The notes under the pieces: generated by a model
Database searches by the model: none
Told to the model about the DNA's origin: nothing
What the model saw: only the letters and a program-made list of their open reading frames with translations
Shown here: positions 1 through 9,616 of the stretch, in pieces
How positions within the stretch are numbered: the stretch's first letter is position 1
Layout of the letters: each line of letters opens with the position of its first letter
Origin: Bacillus sp. 2205SS5-2
GTDB lineage: Bacteria; Bacillota; Bacilli; Bacillales; Bacillaceae_K
Direction of reading: 5' to 3'
Assembly: GCF_037024155.1 (NCBI RefSeq)
Contig: NZ_JAYKTS010000009.1
Location: 1-64,000, forward strand
DNA: 64,000 bases
Made by a program: the position numbers and the translations under genes

Positions 1-247
1 GGTAGATATCCAAAAATCAAAACCAGCTTAAATCAAGTAATGGTGCCATAGCCAATCTTTAAAAATGGTCATTCCATTTTAGGGAGGGTGCTTTTTTGTG
101 TCAAAATCAGCATCAAAACCCATTTTCGTATAAAAAGAGCCTTATGAAAAGATATTAACTCAGTAAAGTGATGGAAGCCGAAAGAGCGCTTTTCCGTTTC
201 TTACGGTATAATCTTTAAAAAGAATATTTCCTGATGGGGGTTTTAAT
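1..247. other. non-coding region upstream of coaBC
   Basis: No coding sequence is supported here. It holds a perfect 7-bp hairpin at 62-80 (AAAATGG, loop TCATT, CCATTTT) without a following U-tract, and a TATAAT at 207-212 that could be the -10 of coaBC but has no good -35 at 16-18 bp. An 11-codon GTG frame at 99-134 follows a GGGAGGG, but nothing supports it as a gene. In B. subtilis rpoZ lies directly upstream of coaBC; no rpoZ end is recognisable. Confidence 0.5.
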
Positions 248-1450
248 ATGCTTTCGGAAAAAAATATATTGCTCTGTGTATCTGGTGGTATTGCTGTTTA
301 TAAAGCAGCTGCTCTAACAAGTAAGCTTGTCCAAACGGGGGCAAATGTGAAGGTGTTGATGACTTCATCAGCACAAGAATTTGTTTCACCATTAACATTT
401 CAGGCGCTTTCTCGTAATGCTGTTTACATAGATACGTTTGATGAGAAAGATCCTTCAGTCATCGCACACATAGATTTAGCAGATTGGCCAGATCTTATTC
501 TTGTAGCACCTGCTACGGCAAATGTAATCGGGAAATTGGCTAACGGAATCGCTGATGATATGCTAACTACTACGTTACTTGCTAGCACAGCGCCAGTATG
601 GATCGCTCCGGCAATGAATGTACATATGTATGACCATCCAGCTCTCCAAAAAAACATTAAGACATTAGCTTCTTTTGGATATAAGTTTGTAGAACCTAGT
701 GAAGGGTATTTGGCTTGTGGATATGTGGGTAAGGGGCGCCTTGAAGAACCAGAAAAAATTGTTTCGCTAATAGAAAACCAATTTTTATCGCCTCAACTAT
801 TACAAGGAAAAAGAATATTGATAACAGCGGGACCGACTCGTGAAAGTGTTGATCCAATTCGATTCTTTACCAATCATTCATCTGGTAAAATGGGCTATTC
901 TCTAGCCGAGATTGCTAATGAGTGGGGGGCAGAAGTGACGCTAATATCAGGACCTTCATTTTTACAACCTCCGAAAGGGGTGAATGTAATCTCAGTAGAA
1001 AGTGCTCAGCAGATGTATGAGTCCGTCATGGAACAATATCCTAGCCAGGATATTGTGATAAAGAGCGCAGCTGTTGCAGATTATACGCCTATGAATGTGT
1101 CGAATAAAAAACTAAAAAAACAAGAGGGCCATTTGATTCTTGAGTTAAAGCGAACCAGAGACATCTTAAAGACATTAGGTGAAACCAAAACGAATCAATT
1201 CTTAGTGGGATTTGCAGCAGAAACACACTCATTAGAAGAATATGCGTCTATAAAATTAAAAAAGAAAAATCTTGATATGATTGTAGCAAATAATGTCACC
1301 ACCGAAGGAGCTGGATTCGGGGGAGATACAAATATTGTCACCCTATATATGAAAGATGGTCACAAAAAGGAATTGCCATTACTATCTAAAAAACAGACAG
1401 CTGTGGAGATACTAACGGAAATTTCCAAACGAGTGGAAGGACATTCATGA
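248..1450 (+). CDS. coaBC: bifunctional phosphopantothenoylcysteine decarboxylase / phosphopantothenate-cysteine ligase CoaBC
   Basis: CoaBC makes 4'-phosphopantetheine for coenzyme A in two cytosolic steps: CTP-dependent ligation of cysteine to phosphopantothenate (CoaB half), then FMN-dependent decarboxylation (CoaC half). The 400-residue length fits the fused family. The N-terminal flavoprotein half has a VSGGIAVYKA start, the catalytic-type histidine H74 in AHIDLADW, PAMNVHM at 121-127 and the family cysteine C157 in ACGY. The C-terminal half starts near residue 188 with ILITAGPTRE and has KSAAVADY near 274. Its stop overlaps priA by 4 bp, so the two are probably cotranscribed. The start follows TGGGGG. 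Confidence 0.95.
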   Translation: MLSEKNILLCVSGGIAVYKAAALTSKLVQTGANVKVLMTSSAQEFVSPLTFQALSRNAVYIDTFDEKDPSVIAHIDLADWPDLILVAPATANVIGKLANGIADDMLTTTLLASTAPVWIAPAMNVHMYDHPALQKNIKTLASFGYKFVEPSEGYLACGYVGKGRLEEPEKIVSLIENQFLSPQLLQGKRILITAGPTRESVDPIRFFTNHSSGKMGYSLAEIANEWGAEVTLISGPSFLQPPKGVNVISVESAQQMYESVMEQYPSQDIVIKSAAVADYTPMNVSNKKLKKQEGHLILELKRTRDILKTLGETKTNQFLVGFAAETHSLEEYASIKLKKKNLDMIVANNVTTEGAGFGGDTNIVTLYMKDGHKKELPLLSKKQTAVEILTEISKRVEGHS

Positions 1451-3861
1451 GAAACACCATCGCCTCCATTATTGTGGATGTACCGGCAAGGCAGACAGAC
1501 AAAACGTTCGATTATTTGATTCCGGATGAATGGAGTGGGAGCATTCTACCTGGAATGAGAGTAATCGTTCCTTTTGGTCCTCGTAAAGTACAAGGATTTG
1601 TAGTAGAACTGAAGTCCACAAGTACTTTTGACAAATTAAAAAAAATATCAGCACCTGTCGATATGTTGCCGGTATTAAATGAAGAGTTATTGGGATTAGG
1701 TACCTGGCTAACGAAGGAAACATTGTGCTATAAAGTTTCGGCTTTTCAGGCTATGCTTCCTGCAGCGATGAAAGCCAAGTATGAAAAAGAATTTATTCTT
1801 TGCTGCCCTATTTCACAGCTTCCTGTAGAGCTGCAACCTTGGTTTGATAAAGGGAAAAATCTAAGTTGGAAGCAAGCAGAGGCAGACAATCTATTGTCAC
1901 TTCTCTATCAAGAAGTGAAAAAAGATAATCTTGAGATTTTGTATATTGTAAAGCAGAGAGGCAAGAAACGGAATATTAGAATCGTTTCATTAAACGATAA
2001 TGAGGATGAAGTTCAACGCACGCTGGCTACGTTGCCGAAAATTGCTCAAAAACAAAAAGACATACTCTCATTTTTGCTAGAGGAAAAGCGCGCACTTCCC
2101 GTAAACGATGTTTTAGAAGGTAGTAAAGCGTCGGCTTCCACACTTAAAACGTTAATAAAAAAAGGGTTGGTCAAAGAGTCTACTCAAGAAGTTTATCGTG
2201 ACCCTTACGGAGATCGCACATTTCAAAAAACCACTCCTCTTGAGTTAACAGTTGATCAAGAATCAGCGATTGCTCCAATTTTTTCCTCTATCGATGCAAA
2301 CCAACACGACACATTTTTGCTCTATGGAGTAACAGGTAGTGGAAAAACAGAGATTTATTTGCAATCTATTCAACGGATGTTATTGAGCGGAAAAGAAGCG
2401 ATAGTCTTGGTTCCCGAAATTGCGTTAACTCCCCAGATGGTTCATCGATTTAAAGGTCGTTTTGGTAATGATGTGGCAGTATTACATTCAGGGCTCTCTG
2501 TAGGAGAGAAATATGATGAGTGGCGAAAGATTCAAAGAAAAGAAGTGAAAGTGGTCGTAGGGGCTCGGTCAGCGGTATTTGCACCTTTTGAAAACTTAGG
2601 TATTATCATCATAGATGAAGAACATGAATCGAGTTATAAACAAGAAGAAAATCCACGGTATCATGCTAGAGATGTCGCCATTCACCGAGCAAAGCAGTAC
2701 AATTGCCCGGTGATATTAGGCAGTGCTACGCCATCGCTCGAGTCGTTTGCAAGAGCTCAAAAACAAGTGTATACCCTCCTATCCTTGCCAAGTAGGATGA
2801 ATCAACAGTCGTTGCCGTCTGTGTCGATTGTTGACATGAGGGAAGAGCTAAGAGAAGGTAATCGCTCGATGTTTTCCCGTGAATTGTTTGAAAAACTACA
2901 AGATCGTGTAGAAAAAAGACAGCAAACGGTGCTGTTTTTAAATCGAAGAGGATACTCATCCTTTATTATGTGTCGAGATTGTGGATTCGTCCTTCAATGT
3001 CCACATTGTGATATCTCGTTGACATACCATCGCTCTTCTAGCCGTATGAAATGTCATTACTGCGGTCACGAAGAAGCAGTTCCGAAAAACTGCCCAGATT
3101 GTCAAAGTGATTATATTCGGTATTTTGGAACGGGAACACAAAAAGTAGAAGAAGAACTAACAAAATTATTGCCAGAAGCACGTATTATTCGAATGGACGT
3201 AGACACAACAAGTAGGAAAGGTGCCCATGAAAAGTTATTGAACGCCTTTTCTGAAGGGAAAGCGGATATTTTATTAGGCACTCAAATGATTGCTAAAGGT
3301 CTAGACTTTCCGAATATCACTCTTGTTGGAGTCCTGAGCGCTGATACGATGCTCCACTTACCGGATTTTCGTTCAGCTGAAAAAACGTTTCAATTATTAA
3401 CACAAGTGAGCGGGAGAGCAGGTAGACATGAATTACCAGGTGAAGTGGTTATTCAGACTTACACTCCGGAGCATTATTCTATTCAATTAGCCAGTCAGCA
3501 AGATTTTGATGCGTTTTATCAGCAGGAAATGAGCATGAGAAAGCTATCGAGTTATCCTCCTTTTTATTTCCTAACACTTGTTAACGTTACACATGAAGAT
3601 CTTTTAAAAGTGGTGAATATCGCAGAGAAAATGACTAAGTTTATTTCCCAGCGACTTTCAAAAGAGGCAATTGTATTGGGACCATCAGCCTCTCCTATTC
3701 CGAGAATAAACGATAGATATCGATATCAATGTCTGATAAAATACAAGCGGGAACCAGGCTTATCAGAAACACTTAAGGCATTATTGGAGCATTATCAAAC
3801 ACAATATTCATCTGAAGGGTTGACGATTTCAATCGATATGAATCCATTTATGATGATGTAA
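1447..3861 (+). CDS. priA: primosomal replication restart helicase PriA
   Basis: PriA is a 3'-5' superfamily 2 DNA helicase that recognises stalled or recombination-derived forks and reloads the replisome. The 804 residues show an N-terminal DNA-binding region, Walker A GVTGSGKTE near residue 295, a DEEH box, and the paired zinc-binding cysteine cluster (CRDC, CPHC, CHYC, CPDC) from about residue 508 to 550. The later helicase motif includes SGRAGR near 657. The start ATG overlaps the coaBC stop by 4 bp, suggesting translational coupling. No anomaly is seen. Confidence 0.95.
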   Translation: MRNTIASIIVDVPARQTDKTFDYLIPDEWSGSILPGMRVIVPFGPRKVQGFVVELKSTSTFDKLKKISAPVDMLPVLNEELLGLGTWLTKETLCYKVSAFQAMLPAAMKAKYEKEFILCCPISQLPVELQPWFDKGKNLSWKQAEADNLLSLLYQEVKKDNLEILYIVKQRGKKRNIRIVSLNDNEDEVQRTLATLPKIAQKQKDILSFLLEEKRALPVNDVLEGSKASASTLKTLIKKGLVKESTQEVYRDPYGDRTFQKTTPLELTVDQESAIAPIFSSIDANQHDTFLLYGVTGSGKTEIYLQSIQRMLLSGKEAIVLVPEIALTPQMVHRFKGRFGNDVAVLHSGLSVGEKYDEWRKIQRKEVKVVVGARSAVFAPFENLGIIIIDEEHESSYKQEENPRYHARDVAIHRAKQYNCPVILGSATPSLESFARAQKQVYTLLSLPSRMNQQSLPSVSIVDMREELREGNRSMFSRELFEKLQDRVEKRQQTVLFLNRRGYSSFIMCRDCGFVLQCPHCDISLTYHRSSSRMKCHYCGHEEAVPKNCPDCQSDYIRYFGTGTQKVEEELTKLLPEARIIRMDVDTTSRKGAHEKLLNAFSEGKADILLGTQMIAKGLDFPNITLVGVLSADTMLHLPDFRSAEKTFQLLTQVSGRAGRHELPGEVVIQTYTPEHYSIQLASQQDFDAFYQQEMSMRKLSSYPPFYFLTLVNVTHEDLLKVVNIAEKMTKFISQRLSKEAIVLGPSASPIPRINDRYRYQCLIKYKREPGLSETLKALLEHYQTQYSSEGLTISIDMNPFMMM

Positions 3862-3885
3862 GTATATGTTTATTAGGAGGAAAAA

Positions 3886-4371
3886 ATGGCAATTATTTCT
3901 ATTGTTAAGCATCCAGCAGAGATTCTTGAACAATCTACTCAACAAGTAACGGTTTTCGATAAAAAGCTAAAAAAACTGTTACAAGATATGTATGAAACGA
4001 TGATAGAAGCTGATGGTGTCGGTTTAGCAGCACCACAAATAGGTGAGAGTCGATCCATCGCAATCGTAGACATAGGAGATGAGGCAGGGACGATTGAGTT
4101 AATTAACCCTGTAATTCTCGAAAGTAAAGGTAAGGAAACAGATTTGGAAGGGTGCTTAAGTTTTCCGGGTCTTTATGGAGAAGTTACCCGACCGAGTTTT
4201 GTCAAAGTGCAGGCTCAAGACCGGAAAGGACGGACCTTTGAGATCGACGCAAATGGATTTTTGGCTAGAGCTATCCAACATGAAATTGATCATCTCCAAG
4301 GGGTTTTGTTCACGAGCAAGGTGATTCGTTATGTTGAAGAAGAAGAACTAGAAAGGTATGAGAATGAATGA
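3886..4371 (+). CDS. def: peptide deformylase
   Basis: Def removes the formyl group from the N-terminal formyl-methionine of nascent proteins. All three metalloenzyme motifs are present in the 161 residues: GVGLAAPQ at 44-51, EGCLSFPG at 88-95 with metal ligand C90, and HEIDH at 132-136 supplying two histidine ligands and the catalytic glutamate. It starts after a strong TAGGAGG site 24 bp downstream of priA and overlaps fmt by 4 bp. Pairing with fmt places both ends of the formylation cycle in one transcription unit. Confidence 0.95.
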   Translation: MAIISIVKHPAEILEQSTQQVTVFDKKLKKLLQDMYETMIEADGVGLAAPQIGESRSIAIVDIGDEAGTIELINPVILESKGKETDLEGCLSFPGLYGEVTRPSFVKVQAQDRKGRTFEIDANGFLARAIQHEIDHLQGVLFTSKVIRYVEEEELERYENE

Positions 4372-5321
4372 CAAAAATCGTATTTATGGGAACACCGGAT
4401 TTTTCGGTGCCAGTCCTACAAAGAATTATTACAGAGGGGTATGAGGTTATCGGCGTCGTCACTCAACCGGACCGACCTGTAGGAAGAAAGCGTGTGTTAA
4501 CTCCTCCACCAGTGAAAATAGAAGCCATAAAGCAAGGAATTCCCGTGTTCCAGCCCGAAAAAATTCGTCAAGAAGAAGAAGTTGAAAAAATTCTATCCTT
4601 AAATCCTGATTTAATTATCACGGCTGCGTTTGGCCAAATATTACCGACTGCATTATTAGAAGCCCCTCCTTTAGGATGTATTAATGTTCATGCTTCATTA
4701 CTTCCCGATTTAAGGGGGGGAGCGCCTATCCATTACAGCATTATTCGTGGAAATGAAAAAACTGGCGTGACGATCATGTATATGGTTGAGGCCCTTGATG
4801 CTGGGGATATGATTAGTAAAGTTGAAGTAAACATTGACGAGCGAGACCATGTTGGTAGTCTTCATGATAAACTAAGTATGGCAGGATCAAATTTATTAGC
4901 TGATACATTGCCTAAACTGATTGCTAAAGAAATTGTTGCGACTCCTCAAGATCATTCAATTGCCACATTTGCACGAAATATTAAACGAAATCAAGAGAAA
5001 ATTGATTGGTCAAAAACGGGAGAAGAGATTTACAATCACATTCGTGGAATGAACCCATGGCCAGTAGCTTTTACAACTTTAGGAGGATCAGTAGTTAAGG
5101 TATGGTGGGGAGAGAAAGTTCAGTCCAAATCAGAGGGAACTCCTGGAGAAGTTATTGAAATCCATGAAGACGGATTTGTAGTAGCAACTGGAAACTTAAT
5201 AAGTATAAAGATTATATTATTACAACCCTCGGGGAAAAAACAAATGAGTGCGGAACAATATTTACGAGGGGCTGGCTCAGGATTGACCGAAGGAGTTGTA
5301 TTAGGAGTAGATTATGAGTAA
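4368..5321 (+). CDS. fmt: methionyl-tRNA formyltransferase
   Basis: Fmt formylates initiator methionyl-tRNA using 10-formyl-tetrahydrofolate. At 317 residues it has normal length. Catalytic positions match the family exactly: N106 and H108 in INVHAS and D144 in ALDAGD, with the [12 protein letters not shown] loop following H108. The C-terminal OB-like tRNA-binding domain occupies roughly 205-317. The start codon overlaps the def stop, and the end overlaps rsmB by 8 bp, so def-fmt-rsmB are very likely one mRNA. Confidence 0.95.
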   Translation: MTKIVFMGTPDFSVPVLQRIITEGYEVIGVVTQPDRPVGRKRVLTPPPVKIEAIKQGIPVFQPEKIRQEEEVEKILSLNPDLIITAAFGQILPTALLEAPPLGCINVHASLLPDLRGGAPIHYSIIRGNEKTGVTIMYMVEALDAGDMISKVEVNIDERDHVGSLHDKLSMAGSNLLADTLPKLIAKEIVATPQDHSIATFARNIKRNQEKIDWSKTGEEIYNHIRGMNPWPVAFTTLGGSVVKVWWGEKVQSKSEGTPGEVIEIHEDGFVVATGNLISIKIILLQPSGKKQMSAEQYLRGAGSGLTEGVVLGVDYE

Positions 5322-6657
5322 ACAAAAAAAATCGGTACGTGAAGCGGCGTTAGAAGTTTTAGAATCAGTTGAAAAAAATCAAGCATATAGTAATCTTTTG
5401 CTAAATTCAGTAATAAAAAAATACGAATTAACAGGTCCGGATATTGGTTTAGTGACAGAATTAACGTATGGTACTATTCAACGAAAACTAACACTAGACT
5501 ATTATTTAACGCCTTTTTTGAAAAAGAAGATTGAAAGTTGGGTTCAGCAACTGCTGAGACTCTCCCTTTATCAAATGCTCTACCTAGATAAAATTCCAGA
5601 CAGAGCGGTTATTTTTGAGGCGGTTGAAATTTCGAAGCGAAAAGGTCATAAAGGCATATCCGGCATGGTTAATGGTGTTTTGCGGTCGGTTCAACGCGAT
5701 GGTGTTCAATCATTAGACCTAATTAAGGACGAAGTAGAACGACTCAGTGTGGAAACCAGTCACCCTCTTTGGTTAGTGAATAGATGGGTTGCACAGTTCG
5801 GGATTGAAAAAACGAAAAAAATGTGTGAAACCAATATTCTTGCTCCTTTTCAATCCGCACGAGTCAATGTCACAAAAATTACAGTGGATGCAGTCGTTGA
5901 TATGTTACATGAGGAAGGCGTTGAGGTAGAAAAAAGTGTGATTATCCCCGAAGCAATTCGCGCTATAAAAGGGAATTTAGCGAAAACATCTGCGTTTAAA
6001 AAAGGATTATTCACCATCCAGGATGAAAGCTCGATGATTGTTGCATATGCTCTTGGGCTTGAAAAAGGACTAAATGTGCTAGATGCATGTGCAGCTCCAG
6101 GAGGTAAAACAACCCATATTGCAGAAAAATTAGACAATACTGGGAGCGTGCTCGCTCTTGATCTACATGAACACAAAGTGAAGCTTATTCGTGAAAATGC
6201 TGATAGGTTGGGATTAACCAACATCACAACCAAGACGACCGATAGTCGAAAAGCACAAAATATTATTGATAATGAGTCACTAGATCGTATTCTCGTAGAC
6301 GCTCCATGTTCGGGTTTAGGGGTATTAAGAAGAAAGCCGGATATTAAGTATAATAAAACAGAAAAAGATCTCATGTCTTTGCAAAAAATTCAACTAGACA
6401 TTTTGGATGAAGTAGCTCCTCTTTTGAAAAAAGGTGGAATTCTTGTTTATAGTACGTGCACAGTGGACCAAAATGAAAATAAAGGAACGGTAGATGCTTT
6501 TTTGGAAAAACATTCAGATTTTGAACTTCATCCGCTGTCGACACTACCTGAATTCGTTCAACCGTTGATTGAAAAAAACACTCTTCAAGTCCTTCCGCAA
6601 GACTTTGGTGGTGATGGGTTTTTCATTTCAAGCTTTATCAAAAAAGAATCCTATTAA
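5314..6657 (+). CDS. rsmB: 16S rRNA (cytosine 967-C5)-methyltransferase RsmB
   Basis: RsmB (Sun family) methylates C967 of 16S rRNA with S-adenosylmethionine. The 447 residues carry an N-terminal NusB-like domain (about 1-140) and a Rossmann methyltransferase domain with [11 protein letters not shown] near 255-265, VDAPCSGLG near 328 and the catalytic cysteine in YSTCT near 380. The final residues (GGDGFFIS) are typical. It overlaps fmt by 8 bp. In B. subtilis rlmN follows directly; here a 214-bp gap without a gene follows. Confidence 0.94.
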   Translation: MSKQKKSVREAALEVLESVEKNQAYSNLLLNSVIKKYELTGPDIGLVTELTYGTIQRKLTLDYYLTPFLKKKIESWVQQLLRLSLYQMLYLDKIPDRAVIFEAVEISKRKGHKGISGMVNGVLRSVQRDGVQSLDLIKDEVERLSVETSHPLWLVNRWVAQFGIEKTKKMCETNILAPFQSARVNVTKITVDAVVDMLHEEGVEVEKSVIIPEAIRAIKGNLAKTSAFKKGLFTIQDESSMIVAYALGLEKGLNVLDACAAPGGKTTHIAEKLDNTGSVLALDLHEHKVKLIRENADRLGLTNITTKTTDSRKAQNIIDNESLDRILVDAPCSGLGVLRRKPDIKYNKTEKDLMSLQKIQLDILDEVAPLLKKGGILVYSTCTVDQNENKGTVDAFLEKHSDFELHPLSTLPEFVQPLIEKNTLQVLPQDFGGDGFFISSFIKKESY

Positions 6658-6871
6658 GAGCCACTTTAGGATAGATTCTCTAACGTAAAACAGGAGAATT
6701 TATGGTGAAAGTCGTATTGATATAACAGACCGAAAAAACCAGCGCTAGTCACTAAACGGCTCGAGCACGTCTAGTGGGTTACCGATTATGATGGACTGAC
6801 TACCTCATGAAGTGCATAATGATATTTGATTGCAATTGTATTGATAGAGAAGATGAAACGAGGTGACGAAT
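6658..6871. other. gap at the usual rlmN position
   Basis: This short region sits where relatives carry rlmN (about 1.1 kb). I see no CxxxCxxC radical-SAM coding remnant. A good AGGAG plus ATG at 6702 opens only a seven-codon frame. An imperfect inverted repeat (CACTAAACG and CGTCTAGTG, one mismatch, 9-nt loop) lies at about 6751-6777. No clear promoter for prpC is visible, although one is needed if transcription does not continue from rsmB. Confidence 0.6.
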
Positions 6872-7621
6872 ATGAAAGCTGTTTTTTTCACAGATACAGG
6901 GAAAGTTCGTCAGCATAATGAAGATCATGGAGGAGTTTTTGTGAATTCCCATGGAGACCGCCTTGCTATCGTTGCTGATGGTATGGGAGGTCATAATGCT
7001 GGTGATATTGCAAGCGAAATGGCCGTGGAACTACTAGCGCAATATTGGCAACAAACGGATAAGTTCGAAACCGCTCAGGCATCTGAGGACTGGTTCAATA
7101 CGCATATTTTAAACGTGAATAAAAAGATTTACGAACATGCGAGCGAACATCCTGGGTGTGAAGGAATGGGGACCACTGTTGTGGCAGCAATTTGCACAAA
7201 TCGTTTTTTGACCATCGCAAATATTGGCGATAGTCGTGGCTACATACATAATGAAACAGGATTACATCAAATGACGAATGATCATTCTTTTGTAAATGAA
7301 TTGGTGAGAACCGGCCAAATTTCACGCGAAGATGCTGAGATGCATCCCAGGAAGAATGTCCTCCTCCGAGCATTAGGAACTGAGAATTCAGTAGAAGTAG
7401 ACGTTAAAACCATTATGTTTGAAGAGGAAGATTTGTTACTTTTATGTTCAGATGGACTAAGTAATAAATTGTCTGAGGATGAAATGATGATTATTCTTAC
7501 ATCTTCAACCAGTTTACAAGACAGGGCACAGAATATGATTGGCTTAGCTAATGAACATGGAGGCGAAGATAATATTTCTATTGTTTTGCTTGAATATGTT
7601 GATGGCTATGAGAGTAGGTGA
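6872..7621 (+). CDS. prpC: PP2C-type serine/threonine phosphatase PrpC
   Basis: PrpC is the metal-dependent PP2C phosphatase that reverses PrkC phosphorylation, acting on the kinase and its targets in the cytosol. PP2C motifs in order: RQHNEDH near 13-19, VADGMGGH near 37-44, GDSRGY near 120, CSDGLS near 190 and GGEDNIS near 230. These supply the aspartates that hold the two metal ions. I take the ATG at 6872, preceded by GAGGTGA, rather than the in-frame GTG at 6863 inside that ribosome site. prkC follows immediately, the standard phosphatase-kinase pairing. Confidence 0.95.
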   Translation: MKAVFFTDTGKVRQHNEDHGGVFVNSHGDRLAIVADGMGGHNAGDIASEMAVELLAQYWQQTDKFETAQASEDWFNTHILNVNKKIYEHASEHPGCEGMGTTVVAAICTNRFLTIANIGDSRGYIHNETGLHQMTNDHSFVNELVRTGQISREDAEMHPRKNVLLRALGTENSVEVDVKTIMFEEEDLLLLCSDGLSNKLSEDEMMIILTSSTSLQDRAQNMIGLANEHGGEDNISIVLLEYVDGYESR

Positions 7622-7626
7622 AAGGG

Positions 7627-9591
7627 TTGTTAATAGGAAAAAGAATTAGTGGTCGCTATAAAGTCCTCGAAACGATTGGTGGAGGAGGAATGGCGAACGT
7701 ATACCTTGCTACAGATATGATTCTTGACCGTGATGTGGCGATAAAAGTTTTGCGGATGGATTTTGCAAATGAAGATGAATTTATTCGACGATTTAAACGG
7801 GAAGCCCAATCAGCAACAAGTCTTGCTCATTCTAATATCGTGAATATTTTTGATGTCGGTGAAGATGATGGAATTTATTATTTAGTAATGGAGTATATTG
7901 ATGGGTTAACGCTTAAGCAATACATACAAAAGTACTATCCTGTTTCGTTGGATAAAGCGATTGATATTATGGAACAGTTAACGTCGGCCATCGAACATGC
8001 TCATCAACACCATATTATTCACCGAGATATTAAGCCACAGAATATTTTGATCGATCATGGAGGTACAGTAAAGATCACCGATTTTGGGATCGCCATGGCG
8101 TTGACAAATACTTCTATAACACAAACTAATTCCGTCTTAGGTTCTGTCCATTATTTATCTCCAGAACAAGCAAGAGGCGGTATGGCAACCAATAAATCTG
8201 ATATTTATTCACTCGGAATCGTCATGTTCGAATTGTTTACAGGGCGTCTTCCGTTCTCAGGGGAATCTGCGGTATCGATTGCCTTAAAACATTTACAGGC
8301 AGAAACCCCTTCATTGAAAAGATGGAATCAAGAGGTACCTCAAAGCATTGAGAATATCGTATTAAAAGCGACGGCAAAGGATCCTTTTCAGCGTTACAAC
8401 AATGTAGAAGAAATGCGAGAGGATCTATCTTCATCATTAGATCCAAACAGGTTAAATGAACCGAAATTCTCTGTACCGATTGATGAAGAGGCGACGCGTG
8501 CGATACCGGTGATAACGGATCAACACGTTGATAGTCATCTTTCGGATACAAAAATTCATGATACGTCAGAACTCACAAATGTTCAGACGCCGCAACAGCC
8601 CATTCAGAATCCAAAGAAAAGAAGGAAATGGCCATGGATATTATTGTTTTTAATGGTAGTGGGATTAGGAACAGCAGCATATTTTGTGCTTCCACAATTG
8701 ATGGGACCAAAGGATGTAGAAGTTCCTGATATAAGTGAAAAGGGCTTAAGTGAAGCTTATAGCATCATTGTAAACCATGAGCTCGATGTGGGAGCAGAAA
8801 AAGAAATTTCCGATGAAGAGATAGAAAAAGGACTAATTATCAAAAGTGAGCCAAAAGCAGGTAGTTTCGTAAAAGAAGGATCCAAAATAGACCTTTTTAT
8901 TAGTTCGGGTAAAAAAACATATTCACTCGAAAATTACGTTGGCAAAAGTTATGAACAGGCCAAAAAGCAATTAGAAGCAGCTGGTTTTACCGTGAACCAG
9001 GAACTTGATTATAGTACTGAACCTGAAGGAACCATCACGAAACAAAGTTTAGAATCTGGGGAACTATTCGTGCCGAGCGAAACAGAAATCACTCTTGATG
9101 TGAGTCAGGGCGTTGAAATAGTTACGTTAGATGATTTGCAAAATATGTCATTTAATGAACTTAATAACTATGAAGAAGATAAGAAAATCAATATCACGAT
9201 TGAAGACGACTACGAGTATAGTGGTACAGTTTCACCCAATCGTGTCATTCGTCAATCTCCTCAACCAGGCACTGAAATAGAAGTAGGATCTACAGTAAAG
9301 GTCGTCTTATCAAAAGGAAAAGAGCCATTACCTCCAAGACAAGTGACCAAAACCATTACGATTCCCTATGAGCCTTCAGAGCCGCCAGAGGATTCAAGTC
9401 CGAATGAAGTGACAGTTTATTATCAAGATTCAACCGTAAGCAATGAAGAAGTTGATACTTTTCAAATCACAGCCGATAAACCGTACACGTTCAATTTCTA
9501 TATTGAAGAAGGAGATAAGGCTACGTGGAAGGTGATTAGAGATGGAGAAGTGATTTTGGAGGATGAACTGACATTTGAACAAGCACAATAA
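7627..9591 (+). CDS. prkC: PASTA-domain membrane serine/threonine kinase PrkC
   Basis: PrkC is a membrane Hanks-type kinase sensing muropeptides and lipid II through extracellular PASTA repeats; in Bacillus it influences germination and cell-wall homeostasis. The kinase domain (about 10-265) has a glycine-rich loop GGGGMANV, catalytic HRDIKPQN and TDFGIA. A short basic segment (KKRRK) precedes one membrane helix near 334-355, then about three PASTA repeats (roughly 360-570) and a short tail. I prefer TTG at 7627, preceded by AGGTGAAAGG and giving MLIGKRI as in relatives; GTG at 7618 is the alternative and would overlap prpC. Confidence 0.94.
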   Translation: MLIGKRISGRYKVLETIGGGGMANVYLATDMILDRDVAIKVLRMDFANEDEFIRRFKREAQSATSLAHSNIVNIFDVGEDDGIYYLVMEYIDGLTLKQYIQKYYPVSLDKAIDIMEQLTSAIEHAHQHHIIHRDIKPQNILIDHGGTVKITDFGIAMALTNTSITQTNSVLGSVHYLSPEQARGGMATNKSDIYSLGIVMFELFTGRLPFSGESAVSIALKHLQAETPSLKRWNQEVPQSIENIVLKATAKDPFQRYNNVEEMREDLSSSLDPNRLNEPKFSVPIDEEATRAIPVITDQHVDSHLSDTKIHDTSELTNVQTPQQPIQNPKKRRKWPWILLFLMVVGLGTAAYFVLPQLMGPKDVEVPDISEKGLSEAYSIIVNHELDVGAEKEISDEEIEKGLIIKSEPKAGSFVKEGSKIDLFISSGKKTYSLENYVGKSYEQAKKQLEAAGFTVNQELDYSTEPEGTITKQSLESGELFVPSETEITLDVSQGVEIVTLDDLQNMSFNELNNYEEDKKINITIEDDYEYSGTVSPNRVIRQSPQPGTEIEVGSTVKVVLSKGKEPLPPRQVTKTITIPYEPSEPPEDSSPNEVTVYYQDSTVSNEEVDTFQITADKPYTFNFYIEEGDKATWKVIRDGEVILEDELTFEQAQ

Positions 9592-9616
9592 CGTGAGTGA
9601 TAAGAGGAGGACTGAA

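Noticed and set aside
1-51. Possible C-terminal end of a gene running in from the left
   Set aside because: Two frames are open for 9-16 codons at the edge, neither recognisable as RpoZ or Gmk.
5850-6374. 174-codon open frame on the minus strand
   Set aside because: It lies fully inside rsmB, has serine-rich composition typical of an antisense frame, and no ribosome site; rsmB motifs support the + strand.
6702-6725. Seven-codon frame with good ribosome site in the rlmN gap
   Set aside because: Too short to support, no similarity to a leader peptide or to the RlmN N-terminus.
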